A DNA stretch of 64,000 nt from Nymphaea colorata (Eukaryota; Streptophyta; Magnoliopsida; Nymphaeales; Nymphaeaceae): the NCBI RefSeq assembly GCF_008831285.2, contig NC_045140.1, forward strand, positions 16,180,370 through 16,244,369, written 5' to 3'. The notes beneath the pieces are model-generated. The model did not search any database, was not told the origin of the DNA, and saw only the letters and a program-made list of their open reading frames with translations. Shown here in pieces: positions 55,622 to 64,000 of this stretch (position 1 is the stretch's first letter; each line of letters opens with the position of its first letter). The position numbers were made by a program, and so were the translations under genes.

Positions 55622-56332
55622 TATGTGGGAAGGCAAGGGGTGATTTGGTACAATGAAAGATTCCGGCTGTTATACCCAGGGGTGAGGAAAGCGGAGCATC
55701 GAGAGGGGCCGCGTGGCTAACCATGGTTAAAACGGGTTAGGTGAGTTTGACTGGTCAGGTTTGGTGGGTAGGCGTTGGGGGTCTTCCGCAAGGTCCCCGC
55801 GTATTAAAGAGCTCCCTCCACCCATTTCTACCTGCCACCCGTCACGCCCTTTCCCTCCTGTCTGCCTCTCTCTCCGGCCTCTGCCACCGTTCCAGCGTTT
55901 CCCCCCCTCGCCTCGTCTAGGGTTTTCCGGTGGGATCTGTGAGGGAATACGAACGAAATATCCATTTCCTCTGGAGAAGATCTCATCGGAAAGCCCGGAG
56001 TCGCACGCTCTGACGATAGCTGCTTGCCGAAGCGGATCGGTCTGTACCCGATTTCTTGGAAAGTATACCTTTTCGCTGAATCTGCAGTTTCGCGCGCGTT
56101 CGTGCGGGAGGGAACCTGGTCGCTCCACTGCGGCTCTCCACTGTTTTTATACAAGTTCCTGCCAGGACTCGTCCGTGTGTCAGGCTTCCGGCGGCTTTTC
56201 AGGTGAGGATCTCTCGCCTGCGGGAGCTCTCTTTTATCCGGAGACAGTGAGTTTGGTTGGATACTGAGAGTTTTTCTGGTGGCGTTTAGCTTGTTTACTG
56301 TCGGCCTTTTTGGGCGAAAGTCGGGCAACACC

Positions 56333-59300
56333 ATGCAGTCCGAGGCTGTTAAGAGTTTCCTGGAGATTATTCCCATCGACATGATGTCTGCTATCTTCTC
56401 CGGGAAGGCCGATCTGCCGGATTCCACCGGTCGGAGCTTCGGCGAGGACCCGAAGATTCTCGCAATCCTCACGACTTCGATGGCTGTGCTCCTTGGATGT
56501 GTTTTCCTGTTAGTTTGGAGAAAGTCATTAGGGAGAAGCGCCGGGAAGACTGTCGCGGCAGCGCCGGTGGTGAAAAAGGTGGCCGTGAAGGAGGAGTTGG
56601 AGACCGATCTGGGGAAGAAAAAGGTCACGGTCTTCTTTGGGACGCAGACTGGTACAGCAGAGGGGTTCGCGAAGGTAATTTTTCGCTGCAATTTTCTGGT
56701 TTCTGGTAGGTGTAAAATACTTTCTCTGTTGGTCGTTATGCTCAAAGTGCTTGGCTCGCACTTTTATGGCTTTTTTTTTTGCGTTTTTTCTTTGTCAATC
56801 TATTGAAATTAAGCGTTAGAGAATCGTCAGGTATCCTAACATGGCGCAAGTAATAGGTTGTTAGTCTCCCTCAGTTCCCCAAAGAAACATATGCTGCAAA
56901 GGAAATGAACGTACGTATGTGTTCATATCAGCTTCCGCGTTCTTGTGTTTAAAGTTACCATCGGCTTTGTAACTTAGATGCTTTTAGATTTCAGAGCCAC
57001 GGCAATTTCGATTTCCCTGTATTGAGTCCTAATATTGTTCAGTATGGATACAGAGATAGAACTTATAGTTATTGAAAAGCGTGGCCCAGTGCAGAATGAA
57101 AATGAATTCTAGGCATCTCATGCTCTATTTGATGAAAGAACTGGTAGAGAGGGAAGGATCAAAATATACTAAATGGATCAAGTATTCCTTTACCTAATTC
57201 TCGGAATATCTATCATTACCATAACGCAAGATCAAACAGTCCGTCCCAGAGGGGTCAAGTCGCTTAGATTATTAATCTTTCTTTAATTTTCTGTACATCT
57301 GCGATTCTGAATACAAACAGAATCAAAGAAATCAAGAACAAGAAATTGCATTCTGTTTGATGTCTACTTTGTTCATCTGTTTTGGTATTCAGGCACTAGT
57401 GGAAGAGGCGAAGTCACGGTATGAGAAAGCAGTTTTTAAAATTGTTGATCTGGTATGTCTAATTGCTCCGGTGTATCCTACTTATTGTCTTTGCTTATGC
57501 ATTTTGACAATTGTCTGACCTTGAAATCTGGCTTTTTCATTGATATAGGATGAGTATGCAGCAGAAGATGATGAGTACGAAGAGAAAATGAAGAAGGAAA
57601 GTTTGGCTTTTTTTATGGTAGCTACGTAAGTGAATATCATGCTTATTTTGTGTGGGCGAATAAAGGGACTGAACACTGAGCGCATCCTAACGTGGATAAC
57701 TATTCTGATAATGCAGGTATGGTGATGGAGAGCCAACAGATAATGCTGCAAGGTTTTATAAATGGTTTACGGAGGTGAGTTTTAAAGAGATCAAGTTAGA
57801 TAAAATCCAATAGTCCACTTGGGCATATATTTATATGTTCAACATTTTCGTTTTTTCATTTTAGGGAAAAGAAAGAGGAACTTGGCTTGAGAACCTTCAA
57901 TATGGTGTCTTCGGTTTGGGCAATAGACAGTATGAGCACTTCAATAAGGTTAGCAATGACACTCCTCCTGGTTGATTCCATTCGATTGGTTTTTCTTTCA
58001 GTCGTTAATTTTACTTTTTCTTTTTGGTAACTCCATAACAGGTAGCTAAGGTGATTGACGAGGCTCTCACGGAGCAGGGTAAGTTGCTCAATCAATTTGA
58101 ACTTCGGTTTTAAATCCTATATCAAACTGATGTTTCAACTGTTCAGAAATGATATCTAATTTCACGTTGAATGATTATGAGAAGGCACTGTAACAGCAGT
58201 GCCACTTGGCACAGGATCATGTGCATTGTCTGAATATGCTTTAATATCACATCACAGGAAACCTGGAAAATGCATGATAGGCTAATGGCTCTTACAAGGA
58301 GTAAAGATATAGTTCATTGCATAATAGGACTGATATGATAATAACAGTGAGGTCGTTGGTTTTCTTTTGGCAGTAATAGGGGATTCCGCATTTTGGTTTT
58401 GAGTGGTTCTTGTATGATTGCTTTTCATAACCTAGTTGCTGCATATTAGCTTGTGAAGTGTCCAGTCCATTCATTGGTTCACAGTCTTATGTAAATTGTG
58501 TTTTAGACGCATTATACATATGTGCCTTTTTTTGTTCAGTTGATTGCCCAGCACCATTCCCATGGTCCTTCTTAGTACTTCCGTAGTGCATTTTGTGTAT
58601 CTTCTCAGTTGTAGCTAATAACTGTGGCGACAGGAGTGTGGTGAATCTCATGACACTACTAAAGCCAATATGACACAAATTATAGTGAAACCAGTTGGAT
58701 GGGTTTGTGTTGATAAGGAGAAAATTTAACATGATGCGTGGAGGCAGTATTGAAATTTCTGAATAGTCTTTTAGATGAGTCTATGATGTTGGTGCCTTTG
58801 TGTTGGAAACTTCTCACACTGTTGCACCTCTGAAAATGTTTTTGTTTACCTTTCAGATGGCTTGACAACTGTTTATAGAGAATCTAGAGTGCTCCAACTT
58901 ATGTTTATAAATTCTTCTTTTTTGTCTTCAGGTGCAAAACGTCTTGTACCAGTGGGTCTGGGAGATGATGATCAGTGTATTGAGGATGACTTTTCTGCAT
59001 GGTATATAGGGATTTTCTGCTGTTTCTTCTCTTTTTTTAGGGTCTCTTGGTTAGGTTGTTTGTCACGTTAATTAGTGTACACTTTTAATGCTTGATGTTT
59101 CTGTGCTTATATTAAATTTGGTTTATTAATTCTTGTTCTTATGTTACAGGAAGGAGCTTGTCTGGCCTGAGTTGGATCAGTTACTCTGTGATGAATATGA
59201 CACTCCTGCAGTCTCCACTCCTTATACTGCTGCCATCCCAGAATATCGTGTCGTGTTTCTTGATCCTGCCTCTTCTCTACAGGTAGAGAAGAGCTTGAGT

Positions 59301-61820
59301 TTTGCGAATGGACACGCTATCCATGACATTCAGCATCCTTGCAGGTACTTTTATAATTATTTTGGCATTGATTGGGACTTCCTGTAGCTCTTCTTTGTGG
59401 TTCTTATGAGTTTGTAAACATGTTACTTTCGCAGAGTTAATGTGGCAGTGCGAAGAGAGCTTCATCAACCAGCTTCAGACCGTTCCTGCACTCATCTTGA
59501 GTTTGACATCTCAGGCACTGGTCTCACGTAAGTTGCTATACAACTTCCATGGCAGAAACATGTTCTTTTGTTCTTCTATTGCACTGCCACATTTTCATGC
59601 CAAGTTGCCATTTTCAGTTATGTTTTCTTCTTTTCCTTCGAGCCACTGTCTATGTTGCCTTTGTGCATTGGCACCTATTCTGCTATGATTCTTTTGTTTT
59701 CTCCTTTCCAACTTTTCATTCTGCTGTTGGGGTGATCATTTGTTATATAATTTGTATCTTGTCCTTGATCCTCAGATATGAAACTGGAGACCATGTTGGT
59801 GTGTATGCTGAAAATTGCATTGAGACTGTTGAAGGGGCAGAGAGGTTACTGGGATATGCTTCAAATACTTTATTCTCTATTCATGCTGACAAAGAGGATG
59901 GTACACCTCTTAGTGGAAGCTCATTGCCACCACCTTTCCCATGTCCCTGCACTTTGAGAACTGCACTAACTCGCTATGCTGATCTTCTTAACCCACCCAA
60001 GAAGGTAAATTATGGTTTCCGGGTTCAGCGATGTATCATTTTTAGATGCTTGTAATCCTCTTCTCACGGTTGGCTCTTTGTTGCAGGCGGCTTTGGTTGC
60101 TCTGGCTGCTCATGCATCTGATGCAAATGAAGCCGAACGTCTAAAGTTTCTGGCATCTCCAGCTGGAAAGGTATGGGATTCACGTCTTTAATTTTTGTTT
60201 ATAGTATAAATAGGTTATCTTCAGATGCTGATGATTTGTTTCTCTGTACAGGACGATTATTCACAATGGGTCATCGCCAATCAGAGAAGCATCTTGGAAG
60301 TGATGGCAGAATTTCCTTCGGCCAAACCTCCCCTGGGTGTTTTCTTTGCAGCAATTGCACCTAGATTGCAACCTAGATACTACTCGATCTCGTCTTCACC
60401 AAGGTGAATATTCTGGCTAAAATGAATGTATCCTCACCTAACACCGCACTCGAAAATAATGGTCCATTGGTGATTGTACAGGATGGCACCATCAAGGATC
60501 CATGTTACCTGTGCATTAGTGGATGGACCCACACCAACAGGAAGGATCCACAGAGGTGTTTGTTCAACTTGGATGAAGGTAAATTTTCACGCCGCATGTG
60601 ATGAGCATTCATTGTTATCATCCAAGTTTTTCCTTCATTAAGTATCTTTTTGTTATTGCCTTTGCAGCATTCAATTCCGATGGAGGAAACCCATGACTGT
60701 AGCTGGGCTCCCATTTTTGTGAGGCAGTCAAATTTCAGGCTGCCATCAGATCCTTCCACTCCCATTGTTATGGTGGGCCCTGGCACTGGGCTGGCACCCT
60801 TCAGGGGGTTCTTGCAGGTTTCTGATTGTCCTATTTTGTCATGTTTCTCTTTTGCATTTGAAACCTTGTTCTCATGACTAATTCATGTTTTTCTTCTAGG
60901 AACGGCTTGCGCTGAAAGAAGCTGGTGCACAACTGGGTACAGCCTTGCTCTTCTTTGGATGCCGAAACCGAAGCATAGTATGTTTCTTGTTCAATGATTA
61001 TAGACCTACCTGACACCTGATACACGACTACATGCACGGGGCACACATTCATGTCATCACGAAGCTTTTTTTACTGAAATATATGGGCACTGTTCAACTC
61101 AGTATTACTCGAGCCCTTCCTGATTGAATCATGCATGCTCTTGCCACTTTTCAACAGGACTATTCATACTTTCCTGAACGATCTTTCTCTAAAACGATCC
61201 GTTCACCTGAACTGTGGTTTTCTCGTTTCTCACGACGTTATGTGGCTACTCTCTGAGCAGATCCATTATCAGCTTTTCTTATTCCTTTTTGGTTTAATTT
61301 TGTGTACATGCAGGACTTCATCTATGAGGACGAGTTGCATAATTTCGTGAAATCTGGCGCTGTGTCTGAACTTGTTGTTGCTTTCTCGCGTGAAGGACCT
61401 ACCAAGGAATACGTCCAGCACAAGATGATGGAGAAGGTTAGATTTTAAACATGATCCCCTCAATTCCGTTCATATTTGTATCCTTATACTCAGCCTACTT
61501 GTCCACTTTCAGGCGGCAGATGTCTGGCAGATAATATCACAAGGTGGACATGTGTTCGTCTGTGGTGATGCCAAAGGCATGGCCAGGGATGTTCATCGAG
61601 CACTGCACACCATCGCCCAGGAACAGGTACGTTTAAAAATGTGGATTAAAAATGTCGAGGACTTCATTGCTACTAGCGACGATGAAACTTTAAGACCTTA
61701 TATTTGCACACTTTTAATGTGGTTCGAATCTATTTCTAGGGTTCAATGGACAGTTCCAAGGCTGAGGGCTTGGTGAAGAACCTGCAAACCGAAGGAAGGT
61801 ACCTGCGTGACGTGTGGTGA
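56333..61820 (+). CDS. CPR: NADPH--cytochrome P450 reductase, class II-like
   Basis: Membrane flavoprotein passing electrons from NADPH through FAD and FMN to P450s at the ER. Eighteen exons: 56333-56674, 57393-57452, 57549-57625, 57717-57774, 57865-57948, 58042-58078, 58932-59001, 59150-59344, 59435-59527, 59776-60004, 60087-60170, 60252-60403, 60482-60578, 60668-60817, 60900-60977, 61314-61436, 61513-61626, 61740-61820. All junctions are GT-AG and phases agree; 2124 nt, 707 aa, normal length. Seen: membrane anchor at 42-62; FMN site [14 protein letters not shown] (101-114) and [27 protein letters not shown] site [10 protein letters not shown] (485-494); NADPH site [14 protein letters not shown] (563-576), FFGCRNR and [12 protein letters not shown] (660-671); terminal LRDVW with the conserved aromatic end. 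The start matches the family ([11 protein letters not shown]). The 40-residue leader before the anchor suggests class II. Confidence 0.97.
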
Positions 61821-64000
61821 TTTCCCCGCCTGCAGGCCCGAGGGCGTCCCAACGAACTGCCAAGTTTCCGATGAAATCAGAGGATGCGCTGTTTATTTAC
61901 CCATACCTTAGAATTTCGGAGAGAGGGTCGCCACACTGTGACCGCAAAAGTGAACTTCCGGCAGACAGGGTTTATAGTTTGATAATGGAGTTTGGAAATA
62001 TCAATTCTTTTGTCCATTAGTTTTGGTTTTGAGTTTGTATAATTTATCTGTTTATTAGTAGGAAACGAAGGGTTTAATAATTGACTCATATTGTGATGTC
62101 AGTTACAAGAAGCAGTAACTGAGACTCGGGTTGTAAACATATATCGATTCGCTAATAGTGATATTATATCTTGTCGAAGACTCTGTTAGAGGCCCTGCAT
62201 CTATTGCTTTTCACGCGGCTGATGGTACCCATATTACAGTATTGGCACCATCTACTTAAATGCCCTGCGTCAAATTCCATGGTCACTGGGGCTACTTCCA
62301 CAGAGAATGCAGAAAATTAAGGTTTCGATACCAAACCTTGGTTCTGGTGCTTCCAGGGAACGTGGGATTCCACGTTATCGCTCTTTTCCAAGCGGATATG
62401 ATGCAGTCAATCGGATTAATTCATGGTCCTAGACATCAAAATCAGTCGGAGACGGGATAAAAGAAACGGAATTAACAACGAAACAATCTAAATTAACGAA
62501 ATAGACAACGGAACTACAAAGCAATAAGCAATCAAAGAGGAAGCTAATGTTTCCAACGTGTCAAAACAGATGAATGGCTTATCCATTTACAAATGAGATA
62601 TCTTACCAAAAACGAAAAAGAAAAAGAATAATAACCTAAAGTAATTATTTTTGATCTGACTGTTGAATATTAAGTTAAATAGCGATTTGATAAGAAAAAC
62701 AAGAAATACAAATAAGATAACATTCTAAAAAACGTGAATTTTTACACGTTGATCCATGATCGATTTAGATTTTATATATTCAAAGAAAAATCCAGAAAAA
62801 AAGAACTATCAGATCCCAGAAGAACTAATGGAACCAAAAAAGGCCTCATCTGCGCGTGGTTTGCGTTAGAACAATTCCCTTTCATAAAGCTCTTCAAGGC
62901 GAAGATGAATTTCCAGATTGTCATGGGAAACCTCCCAAAGGTGGAACTCCATTAGCCCAATTCCGTAGAATGGTGGCTTTCCATCACATGACTTCGCTGA
63001 TTGAAGGCGGACGTGGTCAAGAAAACAATGTCCAGAATCTTTCTTCGTTTTTGCTTACCAAATTTAACTCCCGCTTATGATCGAGGGACACATCAATTCC
63101 TGTCTTAATTACTACCACTATGATTGGTAAATCCATTCTTAAACACCCTTATTCCTAGTCCATCGTTTTGTTGAATTACCGTGGTCTGTAGTGTTGTACG
63201 TAGCTAATGGGTTTATGGCGTCATGAGATTCCGTAATAAATTTGGAACAATGCTTGCTTGCCTTCCCAACCACGCGCTTGTGCTGTCAACAGCTGACGCT
63301 ATCTAAGTACCAACCCATAATTTTCTTATAGATGGGGAGACGTGGGCTTTTTTTTAAGTATTAGATGAATATTCCTGGCAGCTTTTGCAAGTCAACGATT
63401 CATGGTTGCTTTGAGGTTTAAGTTTAAGTGGACCTATAATACACTCTTTAACTCGAATGTCGGACCCTTATATATCAATGTAATCTTAAGACAAAAATTC
63501 AAAGCCCCTCTAAAGGCAGGCTGGTGCACCGACAAACAACATTGACTCCAATGAGCATTCACCCCTATGCATAATGCTGAAGAAACAGTCGGTAAGAGGT
63601 GGGAGATCCCAAGTCTCCAAGTTGCCGGCGGCAACGACTGAAAAGACACCTTAGCTGGTTGCTTTTGACGTAGCTGGTTGGGTCGTCAGCGCCTGGCATA
63701 TCTCTTTCGTTTTTTTTTTTTACTTGACATAAGAGCCTGTGGATATTGAAATTAAACTCCATAGTCTTATACCCACCCAATAAATTGAATTTAGAAAGAA
63801 AAGAAAAAAAGAACAAGTGAATCTTCGAGGAGTCATGCCATGTCAACCTTACTGAATTCACATAGCAAAGCGCCTTTAAGCGAAGGAGCCCTGGGTTCAA
63901 TAGCCAAAGTAGATTTTCTAACGCTAGATGGTGTAAGCCTGCCTAAACTCAGGGTGCCGAGCCTGAAAGGAGATGGGCATAGTTTTTGATCAACGGTCGT
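61821..64000. other. 3' flank of the reductase gene and spacer
   Basis: The first 200-300 bases are likely the 3' untranslated region of the reductase. A plus-strand run near 62880-63040 reads KALQGEDEFPDCHGKPPKGG and on to FRRMVAFHHMTSLIEGG; it looks protein-like in composition but I cannot place it. Near 63890 GGGTTCAATAGCC resembles a tRNA B box, but no cloverleaf forms. Confidence 0.4.

Noticed and set aside
63885-63905. GGGTTCAATAGCC, a second B-box-like word
   Set aside because: Same reason; it could be a trace of a tRNA-derived SINE but no A box or tail was identified.

Overview
This window is plant nuclear DNA. Its genes have many small GT-AG introns, wide AT-rich spacers, long CT/AT microsatellites and small inverted-repeat transposons, and every protein recognised belongs to a land-plant family. 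The gene set fits a flowering plant. I cannot name the species; a non-grass angiosperm is the most I would infer. No bacterial operon, CRISPR array, phage, rRNA or convincing tRNA gene is present.

Layout. 1-10.6 kb: no recognisable gene; contains a (GA)n tract and a CT/AT tract. 10.65-13.6 kb, minus strand: a nine-exon AINTEGUMENTA-LIKE/PLETHORA (AIL5-type) AP2 transcription factor with a 9-nt microexon, rebuilt in frame to 501 aa. 13.6-27 kb: gene desert with nested MITEs at 21.1-21.7 kb, a hAT-type MITE at 23.65 kb, a large (AT)n tract and a 54-bp duplication. 27.06-27.65 kb, minus: an intronless 196-aa plant protein with a PFEWE..PGKPK motif. 28-33.8 kb: spacer with a second hAT-type MITE carrying a target-site duplication. 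33.86-35.07 kb, plus: an intronless 403-aa relative of PLASTID MOVEMENT IMPAIRED 1 (PMI1) that lacks the usual N-terminal half. 37.3-41.4 kb, minus: a gene of 14 or more exons for an ADIP-type coiled-coil protein (afadin/alpha-actinin-binding family). 43.1-45.0 kb, plus: scattered remains of an LRR receptor-like protein. 45.88-47.21 kb, plus: a fasciclin-like arabinogalactan protein with two FAS1 domains and a GPI-anchor signal. 47.2-55.6 kb: spacer with a three-copy 48-bp tandem repeat and a 133-bp (AT)n tract. 56.33-61.82 kb, plus: an 18-exon class II-like NADPH-cytochrome P450 reductase, rebuilt without a frame break to 707 aa. 61.8-64 kb: no recognisable gene.

The genes are an ordinary, unlinked set covering transcription control of meristem or embryo growth, chloroplast or organelle movement, coiled-coil scaffolding, cell wall and surface, and electron supply to P450s. 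Nothing suggests they act together. I did not find a new biological system. The most informative points are the exon architecture of the AIL gene, the truncated PMI1 relative, the decayed receptor gene, the MITE family with matching target-site duplications, and the uncertain 3' end of the ADIP gene. Exon joins were made by eye from splice sites, reading phase and family knowledge; transcript evidence has not been seen.
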